64,000 nt of DNA from a virus. The stretch lies in the IMG/VR virus record IMGVR_UViG_3300049259_000288, positions 1 to 64,000 of that record, one strand, 5' to 3'. This document shows, in pieces, positions 20,249 through 27,310 of this stretch. Positions within the stretch are counted from its first letter, which is position 1. Each line of letters opens with the position of its first letter. The position numbers and the translations under genes are program-made. The notes under the pieces are model-generated. The model saw only the letters and a list, made by a program, of their open reading frames with translations. It had not been told where the DNA came from and ran no database searches.

Positions 20249-20325
20249 TGGAGTGGGCGCGGCGTGTGTGCCTGTTCTTCGATCGGTTTGGAACCCGGCC
20301 AGGCCCTCTGTCACGAGAGCCCACT
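20249..20325 (-). pseudogene. Decayed tRNA-Trp-like element with CCA end
   Basis: A tRNA-sized segment whose ends pair (AGTGGGC/GCCCACT) and which ends in CCA. Counting from its 5' end, TTCCAAA falls at positions 32-38, which would show the Trp anticodon CCA, but only two or three pairs of the anticodon stem remain and there is no T loop. An intact tRNA-Trp follows 0.2 kb away, so this is probably a decaying duplicate. Confidence 0.5.
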
Positions 20326-20387
20326 TCCGTCGGTGACACGAACCGGGTGCGTTCTCGCACGCCTCCATGTCGATCTCCACGCACGAG

Positions 20388-20467
20388 TGGGCCCGGAGGG
20401 AATCGAACCCCCTGTGTCATTCGACGTCTGGGTTACAACCAGGTGCGCCCCATGGCGCGTCGGACCC
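20388..20467 (-). tRNA. tRNA-Tyr(GTA)
   Basis: No encoded CCA. Acceptor GGGTCCG/CGGGCCC, discriminator A; loop TTGTAAC in stem CCTGG/CCAGA; long variable arm (class II, as in bacterial tRNA-Tyr). Reads TAC and TAT. Confidence 0.88.
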
Positions 20468-20471
20468 GTGT

Positions 20472-20493
20472 GGCGAGGGTTGGCGCCCTCGCC
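20472..20493. other. Eight-base-pair hairpin in the tRNA array
   Basis: GGCGAGGG-TTGGCG-CCCTCGCC between tRNA-Tyr and tRNA-Trp. Stable stem without a U run; possibly a processing or pausing element. Confidence 0.65.
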
Positions 20494-20536
20494 CTATCTC
20501 GGCGTCTATGCGATTGTCAACGAGCTGGTACTCAAG

Positions 20537-20608
20537 CAGGGGCGGGAGGGATCGAACCTCCGTTGCCGGTTTTGGAGACCGGAGTCCGTTCCACTGGACC
20601 ACGCCCCC
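20537..20608 (-). tRNA. tRNA-Trp(CCA)
   Basis: No encoded CCA. Acceptor GGGGGCG/CGCCCCT, discriminator G as expected for tryptophan; loop CTCCAAA in stem CCGGT/ACCGG. Reads TGG. First tRNA of the array in its direction of transcription. Confidence 0.9.
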
Positions 20609-20930
20609 TGGGTGTTGCTGCGGTGAAAGGCAGCCGAGCAGCGGCGCCGGGTATCCCGACGGCTGATCCGCTTCACTGGCTTGCCCTTCGATGTCCTGCG
20701 GTCTGTCGACCTACAGGTTCGACGGCGTTACCAGCTAACGCGGGTCCCCGGCTTATTCGCCGGGATGCGCTTGGCTTCGTACGTCACGCACGAAGGAAGC
20801 GCCTCGGGCGCGCCGGCGGACAGAGCGAATCGCTCTGTCCTCGCATCGGCGTGTGCCCGGTACAACATCGACGCCATCATGCCCACGTCTCGCGCCGCGC
20901 AGTCAATGAATTTCTCGCGATGATGTTCGT
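20609..20930. other. 322-base non-coding divergent region with hairpins
   Basis: No convincing ORF. It separates the leftward tRNA array from a rightward gene, so it should hold at least the array promoter; TTGACT on the minus strand (20901-20906) is a weak -35 candidate with no good -10. It contains CCCGGC-TTATTC-GCCGGG (20747-20764) and the ten-pair hairpin at 20818-20840. Confidence 0.6.
20818..20840. terminator. Ten-base-pair hairpin with three-base loop
   Basis: GGACAGAGCG-AAT-CGCTCTGTCC is a perfect inverted repeat in the non-coding region. It is not followed by a U run, so it may be a factor-dependent terminator, an operator or an RNA element. Confidence 0.5.
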
Positions 20931-21116
20931 ATGAGGCTCATCGACCGGGCGACCGGCCAGCCGCCGGTGCTCCGGAACGGCTACTCCTTCTCCATCGAGA
21001 CCATGCTCATCGAGGGCACGGAAGTCCCCGACGGCGTCGTCGGCGAGGACGTCGCGACCGCTCAGTCCTTGCGGACCTCCACGTACTTCACCTCGTACCG
21101 TGCACCAGGTGGGTGA
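20931..21116 (+). CDS. Small hypothetical protein, 61 aa
   Basis: ATG without a ribosome site; GATGAT lies six bases upstream, so a leaderless message is possible. Begins MRLIDRATGQPPVLRNGYSF. Codon use is strongly coding-like. The stop overlaps the next gene's start region. No family recognised. Confidence 0.62.
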   Translation: MRLIDRATGQPPVLRNGYSFSIETMLIEGTEVPDGVVGEDVATAQSLRTSTYFTSYRAPGG

Positions 21117-21516
21117 CGTCGACCAGAAGGCGGAAGCCCGCGAGACGGTCGACGCGTTGCGCGGGCGGAGCGACTACGAGCTGGGGCTGCTCTGCACGGA
21201 GATCCTGCAGTCGCGCGCGCCGCGGCCGATCGAGAACCGCAAGGGACGCCGGTGCCGGTGGTGTGGCAACGGGATCGCGCCGGACGCGCCGGCGTACCGC
21301 ATGTTCTGTCGTGACGTCTGCATCCAGGCGAAGCAGGACGCCATGGTGCGCGCCAACTGCGAGCACCTCGATTGGGTCGAGGCGCGCGACGCCTATGGCG
21401 AGTTCGAGCGGTGCGCGCGCTGCGGCATGGAGCGCACCGTCGAGGACCGTGTCATGGCCATGCTGATCGCGCTCTTCCGGCCCATGGTCATCGTGCCGGT
21501 GGGCGAGTACCTCTAG
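21100..21516 (+). CDS. Zinc-finger-rich hypothetical protein, 138 aa
   Basis: GTG start overlaps the upstream gene. Two zinc sites: CRWCGNGIAPDAP with FCRDVC, and CEHLDW with CARCGM. The first resembles a small treble-clef or DUF-type knuckle. A helical hydrophobic segment (MAMLIALFRPMVIVPVGEYL) ends the protein. Probably a nucleic-acid or protein-binding factor. Confidence 0.72.
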   Translation: MHQVGDVDQKAEARETVDALRGRSDYELGLLCTEILQSRAPRPIENRKGRRCRWCGNGIAPDAPAYRMFCRDVCIQAKQDAMVRANCEHLDWVEARDAYGEFERCARCGMERTVEDRVMAMLIALFRPMVIVPVGEYL

Positions 21517-21526
21517 CCTTCCGGCC

Positions 21527-22000
21527 ATGCTGGATGCTGCGTACCTCGACCGTCGCCTCGGCGAGCGGCTCACCTTCCCGACCTTCCTCGCGTCGATCGG
21601 CGAGCCCCTCGAGGGCGACCGACTGCCCGACGGCGAGTGGACCTGGGTGACACTCGGTGGCTACGTGGAGCGGGCCCATGGCGCTATCGCGCCGCCGGCG
21701 GATCAGGTCGGCTTCCACGTCATGGAGTTCGTCACCGAGCTTGGCGATGCGGAGAACGTCGATCGGCTCATCGACCTCGCCGGCCAGCAGATCGACCGCG
21801 CCGTGCTCCTGCGGCTCAGCGCGCTCATCGCCGCGGGCTCGGGCTACCTCGTCGAGAACATGGACGTCATGTACTCGATCGGGGCGCGCGAGACGAAGGT
21901 GTGGGAGGAGCCGATGAACTTCGAGTCGTCGGTCCTGCACTGGATGTGCCGGACCCCGGTGCGCCTGGCGATTGGGATGCCAGCGGGCGTTCCCGCCTGA
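21527..22000 (+). CDS. Partial paralogue of the major capsid protein
   Basis: 157 aa. Residues about 40-65 (WVTLGGYVERA, DQVGFHVMEF) line up with the major capsid protein of 33472-34407 at about 88-118 (WVSLGGYIEQS, DQVGFHLSEN). Helical similarity continues (QQIDRAVLLRLSALIAAG versus IQTMDAAMQVRLISMFQVA). The protein has half the capsid length and a different C-terminus (VWEEPMNFESSVLHWMC). It may be a duplicated, truncated capsid gene turned to another use, for example a vertex, decoration or assembly factor, or a repurposed interference protein. The alignment was made by eye. Confidence 0.7.
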   Translation: MLDAAYLDRRLGERLTFPTFLASIGEPLEGDRLPDGEWTWVTLGGYVERAHGAIAPPADQVGFHVMEFVTELGDAENVDRLIDLAGQQIDRAVLLRLSALIAAGSGYLVENMDVMYSIGARETKVWEEPMNFESSVLHWMCRTPVRLAIGMPAGVPA

Positions 22001-22109
22001 GCATCCGCCCAGCGCGTCACGGCGCCCCCGTATCATCGGTGCGAGGTTGCACGCGGCAAACCAACCGGTGGCCTCGGTAGCAGACGATTCGTCTCCCGAG
22101 GAGGGCCCT

Positions 22110-22352
22110 ATGGCCGAGCGAGTGCGTGCGAAGTTCTACGTGGCCGAGATCGGCAAGACGACCTACGGCGGCAAGGTCGTGCTGCGCGCGGTGTCGCGCG
22201 GTGAGGACAACAAGCAGTGGGCGAACGCGACGCCCAGCGGCGAGATCACGCTGTCCATCCGCAACGAGCTGGCGCTCGAGGTGTTCGACGTGAACGACGA
22301 GTTCTACGTCGACTTCATCAAGGCGCCCAAGGGCGAAGAGGGGATGGGCTGA
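22110..22352 (+). CDS. Conserved small actinophage protein, 80 aa
   Basis: ATG after GAGGAGGGCC. The sequence VRAKFYVAEIGKTTYGG with VVLRAVSRGEDNKQWA and FYVDF is a pattern I recognise from many actinobacteriophages, where it has no known function. Likely a small beta protein. The 109 bases upstream are non-coding and probably hold a promoter; GTATCAT at 22031 is a weak -10 candidate. Confidence 0.8.
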   Translation: MAERVRAKFYVAEIGKTTYGGKVVLRAVSRGEDNKQWANATPSGEITLSIRNELALEVFDVNDEFYVDFIKAPKGEEGMG

Positions 22353-23104
22353 TGGCCTACCCCGCCATCAACTGCAGGTTCATCACTCCCACCGGCTGGA
22401 TCCGGCGCGTCACCGTCCACTGGAAGCGCCCCGAGGGGTGCCGGGTCGAGGCGGCGTACTGCAACGAGCGCCGCAACGTCGACGACGGACCGGGCATCCC
22501 GGCCGACGATGGGTGGCAGACCCAGCTGCCGGCGCCGTGGACGCCAGGCATGTGCGAGGACTGCGCCAAGCCCTACGACGGCTCCGAGGCCCACGCCACG
22601 AGCATGGTCCAGATGCGGTGGAGCACCGAGAGCGGGCGGCCAGAGCCCGGCGACCTGCTCTACATCACCGAGGACATCCGCGAGATCGAGCGGATGATCC
22701 ACGTCAACGGTCACACCCCTCACGAGGGGTGCGACCAGTGCGTGCCGGGGGCCGCGGGCCCGATGGCGTGCGGTGACCTGTGCTACGCCCGGTCAGCCGG
22801 CGAACCGGAGGATGCTCCGCAGCGGATCGCGACAGCTGGCTGGCACAACTGCGATGGCCGTCACCTGGTGTGCATCCTGCCGAACGGACACCCCTGGGAC
22901 GTCGACGGCCGGGCCAACAACTGCACGATGCCGAACGAGCGGCTGCACCGCTGCTGGGTGCGACACGGCAGCCCGGAGAACCTGACCGTGCACGTCTCGA
23001 AGAACGGACCGTCCTGCGCCGCTGGCGCGGGGTCGATCCTCTCCGGCGACTACCACGGCTTCCTGCAGATGGCCAACGGGCGATCGACGCTGACCGCCGG
23101 ATAG
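22352..23104 (+). CDS. Conserved cysteine-rich phage protein, 250 aa
   Basis: ATG in TGATGG overlapping the upstream stop. The C-terminal third (GWHNCDGRHLVCILPNGHPW, ANNCTMPNERLHRCWVRHG, CAAGAGSILSGDYHGFL) matches a domain common in mycobacterial and related phages, of unknown function. The N-terminal half has further cysteine pairs (CEDCAKP, GCDQC). Metal binding is likely. Confidence 0.78.
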   Translation: MAYPAINCRFITPTGWIRRVTVHWKRPEGCRVEAAYCNERRNVDDGPGIPADDGWQTQLPAPWTPGMCEDCAKPYDGSEAHATSMVQMRWSTESGRPEPGDLLYITEDIREIERMIHVNGHTPHEGCDQCVPGAAGPMACGDLCYARSAGEPEDAPQRIATAGWHNCDGRHLVCILPNGHPWDVDGRANNCTMPNERLHRCWVRHGSPENLTVHVSKNGPSCAAGAGSILSGDYHGFLQMANGRSTLTAG

Positions 23105-23161
23105 GTCTACGGTGCTCGTGGCGGCCGGCCTGCTTCCGCCGTGCAGGTCTGGCCGCCATCA

Positions 23162-23377
23162 TCACCTGGTGCGAGGGTTCCACCGCCAGTGATGCACGAC
23201 TGCGTCCGGATCCGCGAGGAACTCCTGGGCGTCGCGCTCGCCGAGCTTGAGCACGCTGAGCACGTAGGGGTTGACCCGGCCCACGCCGACGCGCTGGATC
23301 AGGTAGGTGGTGCCGGCCTCGGTCCGGACGAGGTCACCCACCTGGGGCGGGTCCGCGTGCCAAGACGTCGCCGTCAG
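23162..23377 (-). CDS. Small hypothetical protein, about 71 aa, start uncertain
   Basis: A clear coding stretch on the minus strand: WHADPPQVGDLVRTEAGTTY, then LIQRVGVGRVNPYVLSVL and a helical tail ending HHWRWNPRTR. No ATG is in frame; a CTG at 23377 close to AAGGCG, or a GTG at 23341, could initiate. It sits 6 bases after the stop of the next gene upstream (23383-23607), so translational coupling is likely. No family recognised. Confidence 0.55.
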   Translation of the reverse strand: MTATSWHADPPQVGDLVRTEAGTTYLIQRVGVGRVNPYVLSVLKLGERDAQEFLADPDAVVHHWRWNPRTR

Positions 23378-23382
23378 GCGCC

Positions 23383-23607
23383 TTAGCGATTCCGGCGCTT
23401 GGACTCCCGCTGCATCTTGCGGCGCGCCGCGCGCGCGTCGAGCTCCTTGGCGCCGAGCTTCACGCGTTGGGCGATGGCGTTGATCTCGTCCTCGGTGCCG
23501 AAGGCGAGGATGGCGCCCTCCATCGCCTTGCGCGCTGCCATCTCGTGCTTCGCCTCATCGAACGTCGTCGCTTCGAGCATCTCGACGTGGCCGTCGGGTT
23601 GGATCAT
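23383..23607 (-). CDS. Small helical protein, 74 aa
   Basis: ATG after CAGGAGGACCCG, a strong ribosome site. Helical and charged, with a basic C-terminus (RAARRKMQRESKRRNR). No family recognised. Divergent from the gene at 23746. Confidence 0.75.
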   Translation of the reverse strand: MIQPDGHVEMLEATTFDEAKHEMAARKAMEGAILAFGTEDEINAIAQRVKLGAKELDARAARRKMQRESKRRNR

Positions 23608-23684
23608 CGGGTCCTCCTGTGCGTCTGGGGACCTGGTACCAGCCGATGACGGCCACCGCAGGGTGCGCTCAGGATAGGCCAGCC

Positions 23685-23710
23685 TGAAACGTCGAGGTCG
23701 GATAGCCGAT
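23685..23710 (+). promoter_or_regulatory. Putative phage-sigma promoter, site B
   Basis: TGAA-N16-GCCGAT with a further AG (GCCGATAG), the closest match to the FliA/WhiG -10 among the six. The gene at 23746 follows after a normal leader with a GTGGAGGAC ribosome site. Confidence 0.7.
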
Positions 23711-23745
23711 AGAGGGAACGAGAACTCACCCCGTGGAGGACTGAG

Positions 23746-23967
23746 ATGGCAGAAGGCGACCGCCCGTTCGCGGGGACCCAGATCGGCAGCGACGGCAAGC
23801 GGTACGACACCGGCGATCAGCCGACGACCCGCGAGACGCCCAAGACCACCTACCAGGTGTTCGGCACGCCGTCGCCCGGCGACATCGTCTGGTGGAACCC
23901 CGACACCGAGCGCCTCGAGTTCACGGACTTCGACACGGCGTCGGCGTACGTCCCGTCGAGCAGCTAG
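23746..23967 (+). CDS. Small hypothetical protein, 73 aa
   Basis: ATG after GTGGAGGAC, downstream of promoter site B. Polar and Thr/Pro-rich first half, then GDIVWWNPDTERLEFTDF. Its TAG stop overlaps the TAG stop of the converging glycosyltransferase gene. It could be a small virion protein, given the promoter type, but that is inference. Confidence 0.72.
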   Translation: MAEGDRPFAGTQIGSDGKRYDTGDQPTTRETPKTTYQVFGTPSPGDIVWWNPDTERLEFTDFDTASAYVPSSS

Positions 23968-24752
23968 CGAGTCGCTGGGTCGTACACCAGGGGCTCACCC
24001 TTGAGCCCCGCCTCGGGGTCGGGCGCGAAGAAGTGCTCGCGGAACCAGTCTGCGCACGCCTCGTCGCCGCGCTCTTCGGCGATGCCGCCGTACATGCGCC
24101 AGTGGGCGCCGGCTGAGTACGGCAGGTCCGTGGCGTCGTAGGCCGCCTTGCCGTTGATGGCCTTGCGCACGAACTGGGTGGCCGAGCGGTACGGGAAGTG
24201 GCGCACCTCGAGCACGCCGTCGATGCGCGTGGGCACCATGTTCGTGTAGTGGGCGCCGTGGTTGCCCTGCTCGATGACGAGGTCCTCGCGCCAGCGGCAC
24301 GCCACCTTGGGAAGCCCGCCCGGCGTGACGCGACGCCATCCCATCCGGAGGAACGGCGAGGTCTCCTCGTCGTCGTCGAGGCCGGTGGCGACGTGGTCGT
24401 AGAGCGTGGCCGTGGCGATCCAGGTGTCGTCGGGGAGTGTGGCCAGTGCTTCGGCGACGCGCCGGTGTCCGTAGGCGAACCAGAGCTCATCGGCGTCGAA
24501 GGGCACGATCCAGTCGGCGCCGTACTGCACGACCGCCGCCTGTGCCAGGGCCGTCATCTTCTCGGACTGCCGGTAGGCCGGGTCGGGGTCCTCGAGCACG
24601 TCCACGCCGAGCTCGTCGAGGATGGCGCGCGTGCCATCGGTGGAGAGGTTGTCGGCGACGAGGACATGGTCGACCTGGTGCATCATCCAGGTCACCGAGT
24701 CGCGGATGACGTCCTCCTCGTCCTTCACCATGGAGATCGCGACCGTGGTCAT
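23964..24752 (-). CDS. Glycosyltransferase, GT2-like with DADE motif
   Basis: 262 aa. MVKDEEDVIRDSV at the start, NLSTDGT at about 35-41 and FDADEL at about 85-90 are typical of the Glyco_transf_2_4 type, with DADE as the metal-binding DxD. ATG overlaps the methyltransferase stop. It belongs to a leftward operon of four glycosyltransferases and one methyltransferase, probably used to decorate virion proteins, as reported for glycosylated actinophage particles. Host cell-wall modification is an alternative. Confidence 0.85.
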   Translation of the reverse strand: MTTVAISMVKDEEDVIRDSVTWMMHQVDHVLVADNLSTDGTRAILDELGVDVLEDPDPAYRQSEKMTALAQAAVVQYGADWIVPFDADELWFAYGHRRVAEALATLPDDTWIATATLYDHVATGLDDDEETSPFLRMGWRRVTPGGLPKVACRWREDLVIEQGNHGAHYTNMVPTRIDGVLEVRHFPYRSATQFVRKAINGKAAYDATDLPYSAGAHWRMYGGIAEERGDEACADWFREHFFAPDPEAGLKGEPLVYDPATR

Positions 24753-25321
24753 GGCTTGGTCGCCAGGAAGATCGTCTCGACGCCGTACTGGGTCTGTGGG
24801 CTGTCGATCGTGGTGTGCGCCACGACGGCGCCAGCGGTTGCAAAGGCGTTCTCGATGTAGTCGGTCGGCAGCGACAGGTCGGGGACGCCAGGGTCTTCGT
24901 TCCACGCGATCTCATGGTCGTGCCACGCCGCGGGGAACTCGTCGCTCTGGTGCATCGGGGTGAAGATGATCAGCGCCATGCGCTCCCGGAACGACTCGAT
25001 GGCGTTGGAGAGGATCTCGCGCCAGCGGTAGTCGTGCTCGAGGACGTGGCGGATGAAGATCCCAGCCACGTCGCTGTGGTAAGTGGTGAGATCGGCGACC
25101 TCGTCGGCGAACGGCGAGTGCGAGCCGTCGATGCCGCGGTACCGCTCGGGCTCGACGAGCGTGCGCAACCAGCCCTTTCCGCACCCCCAGTCCTCGATCA
25201 CGCTGCAACCGGCGAGGTGCTCGGCGCCGAGCTTGTAGGTGTCGGAGTCGCCGTAGGGCTGGGGCCCATCCTCCTCGCTCATCAGCGAGTACCAGCGGTC
25301 CCACTTCCCGACGTTGCTCAT
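24749..25321 (-). CDS. SAM-dependent methyltransferase-like protein
   Basis: 190 aa. Residues about 41-50 (VIEDWGCGKGW) form the glycine-rich SAM-binding motif I, followed by GIDGS (motif II region) and IFIRHVLEHDYRW, a pattern seen in class I small-molecule methyltransferases. The stop overlaps the glycosyltransferase start. In this operon it may methylate a sugar or a virion glycan. Confidence 0.8.
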   Translation of the reverse strand: MSNVGKWDRWYSLMSEEDGPQPYGDSDTYKLGAEHLAGCSVIEDWGCGKGWLRTLVEPERYRGIDGSHSPFADEVADLTTYHSDVAGIFIRHVLEHDYRWREILSNAIESFRERMALIIFTPMHQSDEFPAAWHDHEIAWNEDPGVPDLSLPTDYIENAFATAGAVVAHTTIDSPQTQYGVETIFLATKP

Positions 25322-25998
25322 CAGTAGCCCGTCCCTGCTCGTTCGTCGCCGATGTGCAGCACCTTCGGGGGATCGAACTTCTTGCCCCAGAAGGCGAAGG
25401 GGCAGCCGCGTCGGTGCGTGAGCAGTCGGTGCGTGAACGCGCCCTCGCTGTGCTCGCCATCAGGCCAGCCTTCGCGCAGCAGGGCGCGATGGTAGACGGA
25501 CGGGTTCGTGGTGAAGAACCGGCGGTGTGCTGTCCACCACGACTCGCCGTCGCTCATCTGGAAGAAGTCCTGCGGGTTGGCCTCGATGATGCCGCCGGCG
25601 GCCCGCTCGATGTCGTTCCACGGCTGGCGCTTGAGGGCGACCTGGACGAGCTCACGCTGGCGGATCAGCAGGCGCTCCATGGCCACGACGTTGATGTCCT
25701 CGGTGAACACGAAGTCGTCCTCAAGGTGGAAGATGAAGTGCGAGTCGCTCGAGGCGAGGTAGGCCCAGGCTGAGCGGATGGCGCCGCCGAAGCCCGAGCG
25801 GCCGGGTGTCGAGATGATCGTGAACTGGGGGAACTGCTCGGCGAGCCACGCCCGGTAGTCCGGGTCGCCGGAGTCGTCGTGGATGATGCGCTCGGTGAAC
25901 GGCAACGCCTCGGCGCGGAGGTGCACGAGCGCCGAGTGCAGCGTCCGGCTGATGCAGTCGCGACGGCCGTCGGTCATCACCAGCAGCGTCGTGCTCAT
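25321..25998 (-). CDS. Glycosyltransferase
   Basis: 225 aa. A GT-A fold is suggested by FTERIIHDDSGDPDYR (about 34-49), PGRSGFGGAIRSAW and HLEDDFVF (about 91-98), the last being the acidic metal-binding segment. C-terminal half has FWGKKFDPPKVLHIGD. Genes on both sides overlap it. Confidence 0.8.
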   Translation of the reverse strand: MSTTLLVMTDGRRDCISRTLHSALVHLRAEALPFTERIIHDDSGDPDYRAWLAEQFPQFTIISTPGRSGFGGAIRSAWAYLASSDSHFIFHLEDDFVFTEDINVVAMERLLIRQRELVQVALKRQPWNDIERAAGGIIEANPQDFFQMSDGESWWTAHRRFFTTNPSVYHRALLREGWPDGEHSEGAFTHRLLTHRRGCPFAFWGKKFDPPKVLHIGDERAGTGY

Positions 25999-26567
25999 CC
26001 CGCGGTCTCCCTCCCCGTGCGGCGCGCGTCGGTGTGCTTCGTGCGGTAGGTCCAGGTCACCTTCGGGACCACCTCGAAGGCGCAGCCCAGCCGGTACATC
26101 TGCTTCCAGAGCTCCCAGTCCTCGTACGGCTTGTCGAGCGGGAAGCCGCCGGCGCTGAGGACGGCGGAGCGCCGTGCCAGCACGGTGATGGGGAAGATGC
26201 CGTGCCGGCGCAGGTCGTTCCAGGCGAAGGGGCGGTTGTAGTAGCCCCCGCAGCACGCGATCTCCGGGAGCGGCGGGCCCTCGAAGCGGCAGTGCGGGAT
26301 CACCACGTCGACGCGGTTGTCCGCTGCGTGCGCGGCCAGCGTCTCGATGTGGTCGGTGTCCAGATGGTCGTCGTCGTCGAGGAAGGCGATCCAGGAGGTG
26401 GTAGCCGCCTCGACCAGCTGGTTGCGCGCCTCAGCGACCCCAACGCTGTCGTCCACGCAGATGAGGTGCGCGGCTGCCTGGGTCTGGGCGCCGACGGAGG
26501 CGACTGCCTCGGCGAGCAGGGACGCGCGTCGAGGCAGCGACGCGGTGATGACGGTGACGTCGATCAT
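25995..26567 (-). CDS. Glycosyltransferase family 2
   Basis: 190 aa. Canonical GT2 features: VTVITASLPRRASLLAEAV at the N-terminus, GVAEARNQL at about 43-51, FLDDDDHLD (about 62-70, DxD motif) and YEDWELWKQM near residue 150, the acceptor-side ED motif. The gene overlaps both neighbours. Confidence 0.9.
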   Translation of the reverse strand: MIDVTVITASLPRRASLLAEAVASVGAQTQAAAHLICVDDSVGVAEARNQLVEAATTSWIAFLDDDDHLDTDHIETLAAHAADNRVDVVIPHCRFEGPPLPEIACCGGYYNRPFAWNDLRRHGIFPITVLARRSAVLSAGGFPLDKPYEDWELWKQMYRLGCAFEVVPKVTWTYRTKHTDARRTGRETAG

Positions 26568-27256
26568 GGCTCGATGGGCTCGAGGTGACGGGTGAAGGCG
26601 GCCAGACGCCGCTTCCGGATGTTCCAGGTGCGCGCGTCCATCCGCCACTGGGCCTTGCCCAGCTCGTAGGTCGGATCGCTCTCGGCCTTCTTCCAGGAGG
26701 GATGCACGTGCTCGACGATCGAGTCGGCGGCGAAGGCCCATGCCCGTCGGCGGATGGCGGTCTGGACCATCTCGACGTCACAGAAGTTGTGGTCGTATCC
26801 CTCGTGGTAGATCACGCCTGGCTGGTCGTAGGTGCCGTGCTCGAGGGCGTAGTCGCGTGTGACGATCGAGTGGGTGGCGTGGCGGCCAGCCACGACGTCG
26901 GGGTTGCCGAGGTCGTTCGTACCGACGACGCCGATGCCGTCGGCGAGCTTCGCCATGGCGGCCTCTAGCCAGCCGGGGGAGAACACGAGGTCGTCGGCGC
27001 CGGTGAAGATCAGCGGCTCCGTCGAGGCGCGCATCCCGGCGTTGATCTTGCGGGCGTAGTCGCCGGGCTGGCGGTCCGCCGAGGGCGTGATGTAGTCGGC
27101 GCCGGCGCGCGCCAGGGCTTCGATCTCAGGCCTGTCGGTGCCGGTGGCGACGAAGAGGAGCCGGAAGCCCGTCGTCGCCCTGGAGACGCTCTCGATGAAC
27201 GGAACGATCCGTTCTGGCCGGTTCAGCACCGGGACGACGATGCAGACGTTGGCCAC
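26564..27256 (-). CDS. Glycosyltransferase family 2-like
   Basis: 230 aa, GTG start. VCIVVPVLNRPERIVPFIES is a GT2 N-terminus; FTGADDLVF (about 84-92) supplies the acidic motif. First gene of the leftward sugar-modification operon and divergent from another glycosyltransferase gene across 54 bases. Confidence 0.85.
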   Translation of the reverse strand: MANVCIVVPVLNRPERIVPFIESVSRATTGFRLLFVATGTDRPEIEALARAGADYITPSADRQPGDYARKINAGMRASTEPLIFTGADDLVFSPGWLEAAMAKLADGIGVVGTNDLGNPDVVAGRHATHSIVTRDYALEHGTYDQPGVIYHEGYDHNFCDVEMVQTAIRRRAWAFAADSIVEHVHPSWKKAESDPTYELGKAQWRMDARTWNIRKRRLAAFTRHLEPIEP

Positions 27257-27310
27257 GGGCCGAGGGTATGGATGCGCTGGCCGTCGTAGTGGGATGCCTA
27301 CTGTGCGGCG

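Noticed and set aside
16684-20608. CRISPR-like array
   Set aside because: The periodic similarity comes from tRNA T arms and acceptors; there are no identical repeats with unique spacers.
15187-20608. Phage attachment site within a tRNA gene
   Set aside because: No integrase or directory of att-type duplications is visible in the window.
23645-23660. Another GCCGAT at about 23641 as a seventh promoter
   Set aside because: There is no TGAA 16 bases before it; the match is only six bases.
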